Of a stretch of 64,000 nt of DNA, positions 36,566 to 43,482 are shown one piece after another. The first letter of the stretch is position 1. Each line of letters opens with the position of its first letter. Origin of the DNA: Pseudomonadota bacterium (GTDB lineage Bacteria > Pseudomonadota > Gammaproteobacteria > Burkholderiales > Rhodocyclaceae); NCBI GenBank assembly GCA_018261905.1, contig JAGTRU010000034.1:23515-87514 (forward strand), written 5' to 3'. The notes beneath the pieces are model-generated. The model made no database searches and was not told the DNA's origin. It worked only from the letters and a program-made list of their open reading frames with translations. Made by a program: the position numbers and the translations under genes.

Positions 36566-36715
36566 CTACTGATTGGCGACCGCCGCTACGTTTAACTCCC
36601 CACTTAGCAACTTCGGCAGCAGCGTGTCGCGCAGTTTGTCGGCGGTGAGCCAGAGTTTGGCTTCGAAGCCGAGATTGGCGGATGAGTCGCTTTTATTGGT
36701 TGGCGTTTTCGCCAT
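36566..36715 (-). pseudogene. In-frame hsdM-hsdS fusion scar (49 residues)
   Basis: The frame begins MAKTPTNKSDSSANLGFEAK and LWLTADKLR, the N-terminus of a type I methyltransferase HsdM, and passes without a frame break into RDTLLPKLLSGELNVAAVANQ, the C-terminal helix of a specificity subunit HsdS. HsdM normally continues from DKLR into its own helix, and RLRDTLLPKL is an HsdS motif, so the junction lies at the shared CTGCGC codons. About 3 kb of hsdM and hsdS is missing. The peptide could still be made, but it has no methyltransferase motif. Confidence 0.85.
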
Positions 36716-36847
36716 CAGATTGCCTTTTTGCCGGAGAGTGCTTTTTCGGGCGTTTTGAACGCAATGTCCGGGGCATTTTACCCGAACTACGAAGCCATCT
36801 TTGCCGGCTGCGGCTGGAAATCGTGACGTGAACTTGCGTCGCGGGAT

Positions 36848-36942
36848 GGCCTGGTCATCCCGCCCAAACCCGAGTCGATCAAGCGGCCAGTTCGAGTACG
36901 CCGGCTTTTCTGCTTGATAATTGATGCCGAATTTGCTCAGGT
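36848..36942 (-). repeat. Decayed copy of the 3' end of the ABC ATPase gene
   Basis: These 95 bases match 37735-37836, the last codons and trailer of the ABC ATPase gene. Shared blocks include GGCCTGGTCAT, CCAGTTCGAG, GCCGGCTTTTCT and TTGATGCCGAATT. On the minus strand the copy reads toward AGVLELAA and a stop after a small frame slip, against AGILELAA in the intact gene. The rest of this 395-base gap shows an ATGGTCAT...ATGACCAT inverted repeat near 36949-36990 and no gene. Confidence 0.7.
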
Positions 36943-37110
36943 TCCTATGGTCATTATTTTTGGTTGGTCAGGAATTTATGACCATGGTTTTTGGCGAAGA
37001 CCACGAGCAGCGGGTTACACATTAGTTACCTGTCGTTCTCTCTGCTAGGTCTCTAGCGGTCGCTACGGCTGGTCATGGTCGACTTCAGCCATCAGGCAAG
37101 CCAACCAACG

Positions 37111-37653
37111 CTAAATCCCCGCTGGCAGCTTGGTTGCCATCATCTTCTTCCTGTCGATCCTGCGCCCGTCGACGATGAAGGTTCCGTCGCCAACCGCGTG
37201 CACCATGCGCTTCTCCTGGCGGGCGGTGTCGAGGTAGGCGGCAACCGCCTTCAGTACCACAATGTTGTGCTTTTCGACGATGTCGATGACCGTGCACTCG
37301 ATGTTGGCCAGGCACTCCTCGATCAAGGGCGGCCTGACGAGCCTGGCCGGCACCGGGGTGAGCCTGAACCTGGCAAATTTGTCGGTGTCCGCCCCGGAGC
37401 AGGTGCCGATGCCTACCACCGTGTCCAGCAGGTCGACGGTGGGAATGGCGATGACGCACTCGCGGTTCTTGCGCAACGCTTTGAAGGAGTGATTCCACTC
37501 GCCCGTGGTGATGGCAAACACCGGCGTGAAATCCATCACCATGGTCCAGGAGATGGTCATGATGTTGTCTTTGGTTCCGTCATGGGTTGTCACCAGCACC
37601 ACCGGCCCCGACTCCATCAGGGTAAAAGCCTTGCTCAGTTGCAACGGTTCCAT
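37111..37653 (-). CDS. Flavin reductase-like FMN-binding protein
   Basis: A 180-residue split-barrel flavoprotein of the flavin-reductase-like family (MESGPVVLVTTHDG, NIMTISWTMVMDFTPVFAI, GIGTCSGADTDKFARF). Relatives bind FMN tightly or supply reduced flavin to partner monooxygenases. It lies downstream of a sulfonate-type ABC transporter on the same strand, a setting in which reduced flavin often serves sulfonate monooxygenases, but no monooxygenase gene is present here. Confidence 0.88.
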   Translation of the reverse strand: MEPLQLSKAFTLMESGPVVLVTTHDGTKDNIMTISWTMVMDFTPVFAITTGEWNHSFKALRKNRECVIAIPTVDLLDTVVGIGTCSGADTDKFARFRLTPVPARLVRPPLIEECLANIECTVIDIVEKHNIVVLKAVAAYLDTARQEKRMVHAVGDGTFIVDGRRIDRKKMMATKLPAGI

Positions 37654-37771
37654 GCGAGCACCTCAGAGGGTCATGCCAAGCGCGTGCTCCATCTTAACTG
37701 CGAACCTCGACGGGTAGGGCGGCGGTAGTTCTCTGGCCTGGTCATTCCGGCCGAGTGCCAGGCTGGCGGGT

Positions 37772-38566
37772 TCAAGCCGCCAGTTCGAGGATGCCGGCTT
37801 TTCTTTCCTCACGATTGATGCCGAATTCCGCCAGGATGTCTTCCTTGATCCGGACGAATTCCAGGTCGCTGCGCTGGCGCGGGCGGGCCAGCGGCACCGG
37901 GACGATGCGGCGGATGCGGCCGGGGCGGGGTTCCATGACGACGACGCGGTCGCCGAGGTAGACGGCTTCCTCGACGTCGTGGGTGACCAGGATCATGGTG
38001 ATGCCTTCGGTTTGCCAGATGTGCTGCAGTTCGTTTTGCAGCTTGTACTTGGTCATCGCGTCGAGGGCGCCGAAGGGTTCATCGAGGAGCAGGATTTCCG
38101 GGCGATTGACCAGGCCACGGGCGATTGCGACACGTTGCGACATGCCGCCGGAGAGTTGGTGGGGGTGGGCTTTCTCGAAGCCGGCCAGGCCGACCAGTTC
38201 GATGTGTTCCTGGATCGAGCGCTTCTTTTCCTGATCGGAAAGCGTCGAGTTTTCGAGCGCAAGGCCGATGTTCTGTTCGACCGTCAGCCATGGAAACAGG
38301 CGGTGTTCCTGGAAGACGATACCGCGCTCCAGGCTGGTGCCGGAAACGGGCTTGCCGTCGAGCAGGATTTCGCCCTGGTAGTCGGCTTCCAGGCCAATGA
38401 TCAGGCGCAGCAGCGTCGATTTTCCGCAGCCGCTGGTGCCGACGATGCTGACGAATTCGCCGGGGGCGATGGAGAGGGAAACATTTTCCAGGATCTCCAG
38501 CGTTTCACCTTTGACCGTGTATTGCTTGTTCAGTTGGTTGATGCTGAGGGTGCCGGCGTGTGCCAT
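37772..38566 (-). CDS. ABC transporter ATPase (nitrate/sulfonate/taurine type)
   Basis: A 264-residue ATPase with all motifs: Walker A GTSGCGKST, Q-loop FQEHRLFPW, signature LSGGMSQR, Walker B ILLLDEPFGALD, and H-loop VTHD. It belongs to the SsuB/TauB/NrtD group and energises the two permeases encoded just upstream. GGAGATT precedes the ATG. A decayed copy of its 3' end lies about 0.8 kb downstream. Confidence 0.94.
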   Translation of the reverse strand: MAHAGTLSINQLNKQYTVKGETLEILENVSLSIAPGEFVSIVGTSGCGKSTLLRLIIGLEADYQGEILLDGKPVSGTSLERGIVFQEHRLFPWLTVEQNIGLALENSTLSDQEKKRSIQEHIELVGLAGFEKAHPHQLSGGMSQRVAIARGLVNRPEILLLDEPFGALDAMTKYKLQNELQHIWQTEGITMILVTHDVEEAVYLGDRVVVMEPRPGRIRRIVPVPLARPRQRSDLEFVRIKEDILAEFGINREERKAGILELAA

Positions 38567-38608
38567 GGGTAATCTCCAAATAGTCCGGGAAGAGGAATGT
38601 GGCCTGGC

Positions 38609-39394
38609 TCAGTGCTGAGCACCACGCCAGTGCAGGAGCCGGGACTCGGCCCGGGTCGCCAGTTCGTTCATCGCCATGCCGACCAGGCCGATGATCAGCA
38701 TGCCGAAAATGATCAGGTCGACATGGAAACTGGCCCGGCCACGGATGACCGTCAGGCCGATGCCTTCGCCGATGCCGATGAGCAGGAACTCGCCGCCGAT
38801 GGTGGCGAGCCAGGCGTAGATCAGGCCGAGGTGCAGGCCAGAGAGGATTTGCGGCGAGGCGGCCGGAAGGATCAGCCGGGTCAGCGATTGCCAGCGGGTG
38901 AAACGATAGACCCGGGCGACTTCTAGCTGGCTTTTGGGGATGCCGCGCACGCCTTCGAGGGTGCCGAGCGCTACCGGGTATAGGGTGGAAAAGGCGATGA
39001 AGACGATCTTCGCCAGGTCGTCGCGGCCGAAGAAGGCTGAGAGCAGTGGGATCCAGGCGAACAGGGAAATATGCTTGAGGGTGTGGAAGGTCGGCCCGAA
39101 AACGGCGTTGGCCAGGCGTGAGGCGCCGAGCAGGACGCCGATCGTCACGCCGGCCAGCGCACCGACGAGAAAGCCGCTGACGTCGCGTTGCAGGCTGGCG
39201 CCCAGACCGCTGAGTAACTGGCCGCTGGATAACCATTTCCAGCCGACGGCCAGAACTTCACTGGGCGGCACGATGATGCGCGTATCGACCCAGTGCAGGG
39301 CCGTGACGCTTTGCCAGACGATGAGAAAAAGCACTGGCAGGACCAGGCCGCGCGGATCAACGGGCAGGGATTGCAGCGTTTGCTTGAGGTTCAT
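38609..39394 (-). CDS. ABC transporter permease 2 (SsuC/TauC type)
   Basis: A 261-residue inner-membrane permease with about six helices and the EAA-like cytoplasmic loop (LEVARVYRFTRWQSLTRLILPAASPQI). It starts 4 bases after the preceding permease gene. The two permeases differ in sequence, so the channel is probably a heterodimer, which is less usual than the homodimeric SsuC. Confidence 0.93.
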   Translation of the reverse strand: MNLKQTLQSLPVDPRGLVLPVLFLIVWQSVTALHWVDTRIIVPPSEVLAVGWKWLSSGQLLSGLGASLQRDVSGFLVGALAGVTIGVLLGASRLANAVFGPTFHTLKHISLFAWIPLLSAFFGRDDLAKIVFIAFSTLYPVALGTLEGVRGIPKSQLEVARVYRFTRWQSLTRLILPAASPQILSGLHLGLIYAWLATIGGEFLLIGIGEGIGLTVIRGRASFHVDLIIFGMLIIGLVGMAMNELATRAESRLLHWRGAQH

Positions 39395-39398
39395 GGCT

Positions 39399-40253
39399 TC
39401 AATATCCTTTCGGTGCCCATTTGCTGAAATGGCGTTCGAGTTGGGTCAGGGCGAGGTCGAAGAGCAGGCCGACGGCGCCGATGACCGCCATGCAGACCAT
39501 CACCACATCGAGCTGCATGAGGTTGCGGGAATAGACCAGCAGGTAGCCGAGTCCTTCGCTGGAGGCCAGCAACTCGACGAAGACCAGGGCCAGCCAGGCT
39601 TGCATGGCGCCCTGGCGGACGCCGCCCAGAATGGCCGGCAGGGCGGCCGGCAGGGCAATGTGCCAGAGCGTCTGGCGGAAGCTGAAACGGTAGATGCGGC
39701 CGACCTCCATCAGCTTGTTCGGGACATTCTCGATGCCCTTGTAGGTGGCTACGGCGAAGGGCACGATGACGGCGACGGTGATCGTGGAAATCTTCAGCGC
39801 CTCGTCGATGCCGAAAAAGATGATCATCAGCGGCGACCAGGCGATCACCGGAAATTGCGAGAAGAGCGAGAAGCTCGGATAGAGATATGCCTTGGCCGTG
39901 CGCGACAGGCCCATGGCGAAACCGATGGCGAGGCCCAGCGTGCCGCCGATCAGCAGGCTCCAGGCGACGCGTTGCAGGCTGGCCAGCAGATGGCCCTTGA
40001 GTTCGCCGGTACCCAGCATGTCGAGCAGGGTTTCCCAGACGAAGGCCGGTTCGGGCAGGATCTGCGGCGGCAGCCAGACCCTTTCGGTGGCCGTCTGCCA
40101 CAGGAAGAGCAGGAATAGCGGGAAAGCCAGGCCATAGGCCAGCCGTTTGAGAAGGGGCGTCAGGCCGCGGCAATCCGGCAGGTGCAGCCGGGGCAGGGCG
40201 GAGCCCAGCGGTTCGAGGACCTGGGCGTTGTCCAAACTCTGTATCGCATTCAT
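39399..40253 (-). CDS. ABC transporter permease 1 (SsuC/TauC type)
   Basis: A 284-residue permease with a longer cytoplasmic N-terminus, six predicted helices and the loop MEVGRIYRFSFRQTLWHIALPAALP. The family signature YLYPSFSLFSQFPVIAWSPL lies mid-sequence. It is downstream of the binding protein with a 116-base gap that contains a CCGTATCCG/CGGATGCGG stem-loop, a possible processing site that raises binding-protein yield. Confidence 0.92.
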   Translation of the reverse strand: MNAIQSLDNAQVLEPLGSALPRLHLPDCRGLTPLLKRLAYGLAFPLFLLFLWQTATERVWLPPQILPEPAFVWETLLDMLGTGELKGHLLASLQRVAWSLLIGGTLGLAIGFAMGLSRTAKAYLYPSFSLFSQFPVIAWSPLMIIFFGIDEALKISTITVAVIVPFAVATYKGIENVPNKLMEVGRIYRFSFRQTLWHIALPAALPAILGGVRQGAMQAWLALVFVELLASSEGLGYLLVYSRNLMQLDVVMVCMAVIGAVGLLFDLALTQLERHFSKWAPKGY

Positions 40254-40369
40254 GTCTTGTTCCCCTCTTCAAATCGGTTCCGGGATTCATCTGCTCGGGA
40301 AACCGAAAACCCGTATCCGTCAGGCGGATGCGGGGTCGGTATCGGTTGGTGATGGCTACGCAGCGCTGC

Positions 40370-41437
40370 TTATTTCGCAGCCCCCGCCTTCTTGCGCTTG
40401 GCTTCGGCGTCGAACTCGTCCCAGTAGCCTTCGAGCTTTTGCTCCTTGAGGGCCTGGTTCAGATACTTCGGTTCGACCCAGCCGGCCAGTTGGACTTCGC
40501 GACGCGTGAAACGGAACTGCTTGGCTTCGGCGACGGACTTGGCCAGGCTGCTGACGTAATACTCGTCGAGTAGCGGGTTCAGACGGTCACGCATCTGGTC
40601 GCCCTTGAAATCTTCCTTGTAGTCGGAATAGGGCGTGCCGGTCTTGGCCCACAGGCGATATTGCTCTTCGCGGTTCTTTTCTTCCGAAGCCCAGGCAGCG
40701 GTGCGGACCAGCGCATTGACGACGCGCTGCACGATATGCGGGTACTGGGTTTCGAACTCCTCGGCGACCCAGATCTGCGACGGGGCGTTAACCTTGGGAT
40801 CGTCGATCTTGTAGATGCGCCGCACCAGGCCGCGGCTGACCAGGTCGGTCGACGAGGTGATGTAGGCGTCGACGTCGCCGGTGGACAGGGCCGCCTTGGC
40901 CGAGTCGTCATTCATGTCGATGACCTTGAGGTCGCTTTCCTTTAGACCGAATTTCTCGAGCACGCGGTTCAGGCGCAGTTGCCCGGCCGTGCCCTTCTGG
41001 ACGGCAAATTTCTTGCCCTTCAGATCGTCGATGGTTTTGATCGGCGAGGCGGTGGGAACGACGATGTAGTTCCGGCTGAACTGGCTGCCCTTCATGATGA
41101 TGCGGGTACGCAGGCCGTTCGAACGGGCGACGGTGAGCGGCAAGTCGCCCTGGGTGGCGAAATCGATTTTTTTCAGGGCCAGTGCCTCGTTGGTGGCCGG
41201 GCCGGCGCCGACGAAGAAGGTCCAGCTGACCTTGATGCCGTCTTTCTCGAATTCCTTCTCGATTTCGCCCTTCTGGTGGGCGGTGGCGAGAAAACTGCCG
41301 CCGGAAGCCGGCTTGCCGCCGGTGCCGGCGCCGGAGAAGGCGAGGCGGATGATTTTGGGGTTTTCCTGGGCGAAGCTGCTCAGGGGAAGGCCCAGGCTGA
41401 ACAGGGTGGCTGCGGCAAGGGAGACGATTTTTTTCAT
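40370..41437 (-). CDS. ABC transporter substrate-binding protein (sulfonate/nitrate/taurine type)
   Basis: A 355-residue periplasmic binding protein with signal peptide MKKIVSLAAATLFSLGLP and the fold of the SsuA/TauA/NrtA group: DFATQGDLPLTVARSNG, VVPTASPIKTIDDLKGKKFAVQKGTAG and DVDAYITSSTDLVSRG. The substrate cannot be told from sequence; sulfonate or another organosulfur or aromatic acid is plausible. The ATG at 41437 was chosen over an upstream TTG. Confidence 0.9.
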   Translation of the reverse strand: MKKIVSLAAATLFSLGLPLSSFAQENPKIIRLAFSGAGTGGKPASGGSFLATAHQKGEIEKEFEKDGIKVSWTFFVGAGPATNEALALKKIDFATQGDLPLTVARSNGLRTRIIMKGSQFSRNYIVVPTASPIKTIDDLKGKKFAVQKGTAGQLRLNRVLEKFGLKESDLKVIDMNDDSAKAALSTGDVDAYITSSTDLVSRGLVRRIYKIDDPKVNAPSQIWVAEEFETQYPHIVQRVVNALVRTAAWASEEKNREEQYRLWAKTGTPYSDYKEDFKGDQMRDRLNPLLDEYYVSSLAKSVAEAKQFRFTRREVQLAGWVEPKYLNQALKEQKLEGYWDEFDAEAKRKKAGAAK

Positions 41438-41464
41438 TTTCAACTTTCGCGAATCATGAGCGGC

Positions 41465-42958
41465 TTAGAAGCCGTACTGGAACAGGGCGGTCAGGTCATC
41501 GATGGCCGACTTGTTCTGGTTGGGGTAAGAGGTATGGGTCAGGCCGATCTGGAACTTGGTGGTCTGGGCAAAGAACAGGTTGTAGCCGATGGTTTGTTTG
41601 AGAATTTCGTTCTTGGCGATATGGGTATCCGGGTCCCAATGGTCGTAGCGGTAATAGACCTGTGAGGTGCTCGGCCAGAAATCGTCGAACTTGCCGACCC
41701 GGTTGAGGTTCTTCGACCACTGGGCGATATCGCCGAAGTTGAAGAAAGCGGTCAGGACCTGCCCCCGGCTGCTGATCCGTTTGGTCGTGGGGTCGGTCGT
41801 CGTTCCCGGGGTGAGCAGGGCATCGTCGGAACCCTCCGCCCGCTCGTAGGTCAGGCCGAAGGGGTTGTGGTTGTAGGAAATATCGAAGCCGGTCCGGTTG
41901 CTCCTGGCGGTATCCGCGAGGACTGGCCAGGGTGAGGTCGTGCTGTTCAGGTTTTTCGAACCGGCGTAGTAGGAGGCGCCGATCTTCAGTTCGCGGAACA
42001 GGCTGTTGTAATCGACCGGCAGCGTGAAGGTCAGGCGACCCAGGTAGTCCTTGCGGGAATTGTTGTCGCTGGTGTTGGCGCCGTTGCCATTGACAATGCC
42101 GAAGGCGTATTCGACCAGCGGCGCGCGGTAGTTGAAGCCGTAATCGACGGTCGGTTCGATGTCGCCGCGGAAAATCAGGCCGATCTGGCGCTGCCCGATA
42201 TTGTTGAGGGCGCTGGTCCCGAGAAACTGGGCGGTGGCGACGGTCGGCTTCAGTTCGTCCGAGACCTGGGCTTCCAGGCCGAAGGGGATTTTTTGCTGGC
42301 CGAAGGCGACTGTCAGTTTCTCGTTTTCGAGGCCACCGTTGGTCTTGAACAGCGAGTATTGCAAATAGACATCGGTCAGCCGGACAACGCTGTCGCCCTG
42401 GGCCGGAGAATTTGTGCTGGCCGCACTGTTGGAGAATTTCGGAGCGCTGAAGGCCAGGCCCAGCTTGTAGTCGAGGTTGCGCCCGTCGTTGTAATCCCGA
42501 TACAGGTTGCCGGCAAAGCTCAGCGAGGCGCCGACGCCGAAGGAGTTTTCGGCCGGTGTACCCTGCGGCCGGTTCGAACTGGCGACGGATGGGCTGGTGG
42601 ATGAGGTGTAACTGCCGGTCAGCGTTCCGCCGATGGTCAGGCCGCGGGTGGTCAGCGCCGTGCTGTATTCCCGGTTGCGCGCTGAGTCGTATTTGTAATC
42701 CTCCAGCGCCGAGCGCAGGCCGTCGATGTCGGCCGAGGTCGCTACTTCGGCTCCCTCCGGAATGGCTTCCCGGGTTTTGGCGAGGCTTTCCGATTGTTCC
42801 TGTACCTGTTTCTGCAAAGCGTCGACGGTGGCGCGCAGGGTCTGCAACTGCTTCAACAATTCTTCCGTGCTCGGGGCGGCGGCCTGGGCGTTGCTGGCCA
42901 GGGCGAGCAGGGCCAGGCTGATCGAGCTGACGATTTTTTTTCTTGCGATGTGCTTCAC
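41465..42958 (-). CDS. Outer-membrane porin with coiled-coil N-terminus
   Basis: A 497-residue protein with signal peptide (IVSSISLALLALASNAQAA), a short coiled coil (STEELLKQLQTLRATVDALQ) that would trimerise in the periplasm, and a beta-rich barrel ending in aromatic phenylalanine (ALFQYGF), the usual porin terminus. It resembles phosphate-selective OprO/OprP-like porins. The start is GTG with GGGAG upstream. As first gene of the ABC transporter operon it probably supplies the transporter's substrate across the outer membrane. Confidence 0.88.
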   Translation of the reverse strand: MKHIARKKIVSSISLALLALASNAQAAAPSTEELLKQLQTLRATVDALQKQVQEQSESLAKTREAIPEGAEVATSADIDGLRSALEDYKYDSARNREYSTALTTRGLTIGGTLTGSYTSSTSPSVASSNRPQGTPAENSFGVGASLSFAGNLYRDYNDGRNLDYKLGLAFSAPKFSNSAASTNSPAQGDSVVRLTDVYLQYSLFKTNGGLENEKLTVAFGQQKIPFGLEAQVSDELKPTVATAQFLGTSALNNIGQRQIGLIFRGDIEPTVDYGFNYRAPLVEYAFGIVNGNGANTSDNNSRKDYLGRLTFTLPVDYNSLFRELKIGASYYAGSKNLNSTTSPWPVLADTARSNRTGFDISYNHNPFGLTYERAEGSDDALLTPGTTTDPTTKRISSRGQVLTAFFNFGDIAQWSKNLNRVGKFDDFWPSTSQVYYRYDHWDPDTHIAKNEILKQTIGYNLFFAQTTKFQIGLTHTSYPNQNKSAIDDLTALFQYGF

Positions 42959-43061
42959 GTAGATAACTCCCTCTATTCAAATATGGACTACCCGTCCTTT
43001 GGTTTCCGATAACTGCATGCCGCTGGGGGCTGGGTCATCCATTTCGCTGCGGGGGACTTAA

Positions 43062-43077
43062 AGCATGATGCGGGCCA
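43062..43077 (-). promoter_or_regulatory. Candidate sigma-54 promoter of the porin-ABC operon
   Basis: On the minus strand TGGCCC-GCATC-ATGCT has exact GG-N10-GC spacing with one mismatch in each half to TGGCAC-N5-TTGCW. It lies about 104 bases upstream of the porin GTG. It is weaker than the three other candidates, but it shares a central palindrome with the DUF1549 promoter. Confidence 0.45.
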
Positions 43078-43240
43078 TGTTGTAAGTTGTTGATTAATTG
43101 TTTTTTAATGCTTTATTGCTGCCCCGGGCTCAGCACTCTGAGCGAGTTGCTGTTGCGCTGGCAGCAGCCGCGACTGCTGTGCCCGGCATGCTTTCGGGAA
43201 TGGCGTCGGCGGCGCTGCGGCCCCTTTTGTCATGGGCTGT

Positions 43241-43253
43241 TGTTGGGCCAACA
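43241..43253. promoter_or_regulatory. Central palindrome shared by two divergent promoters
   Basis: TGTTGGGCCAACA is a perfect inverted repeat around one G. Its outer edges are exactly 176 bases from the -24 TGG of the porin promoter (43077) and from that of the DUF1549 promoter (43417). This suits a shared upstream activator site. Confidence 0.55.
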
Positions 43254-43268
43254 GTTCGGAGCGCCGGG

Positions 43269-43284
43269 TGTTGTCGGCTCAACA
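43269..43284. promoter_or_regulatory. Candidate activator site (TGTTG-N6-CAACA)
   Basis: TGTTG-TCGGCT-CAACA begins 148 bases upstream of the DUF1549 promoter -24 element. The same 16-base architecture occurs 149 and 146 bases upstream of the lactonase and MBL promoters. Confidence 0.6.
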
Positions 43285-43305
43285 TCCGTTTCTTGATGAA
43301 AGCTC

Positions 43306-43330
43306 GTTGGCATACCGGAAAAATGCCAAC
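43306..43330. promoter_or_regulatory. Third inverted repeat upstream of the DUF1549 gene
   Basis: GTTGGCAT, a 9-base loop, and ATGCCAAC form a perfect inverted repeat. It lies in the same array as the two preceding sites, 111 bases before the -24 element, and could be another activator or an IHF-independent looping site. It could also be a hairpin of unrelated function. Confidence 0.4.
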
Positions 43331-43416
43331 CGTGTTTTGTGCCGTTTTTATAAATACCTTTGTATTCAATTGCCTGTATTTGTTATTTGGCCCGTTGTCG
43401 GGTAAATAAATGCCGG

Positions 43417-43432
43417 TGGCACGATGGCTGCT
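43417..43432 (+). promoter_or_regulatory. Sigma-54 promoter (-24/-12) of the DUF1549 unit
   Basis: TGGCAC-GATGG-CTGCT has a perfect -24 half, exact spacing and one mismatch in the -12 half, identical in both halves to the lactonase promoter. It lies 51 bases upstream of the ATG. Confidence 0.65.
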
Positions 43433-43482
43433 ATTACCTCCCCGTCTGTTTTGCAAACTTCTCTTGAAACAAGGGGCTGGTA

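Noticed and set aside
37655..37770. TGGCAC before the flavin reductase as a sigma-54 promoter
   Set aside because: On the minus strand the -24 half is present, but the -12 position reads CGGAA; no GC at the required spacing.
43087..43409. Small plus-strand frames in the porin/DUF1549 gap
   Set aside because: They overlap the inverted repeats and promoter-like elements, and their sequence is not protein-like.
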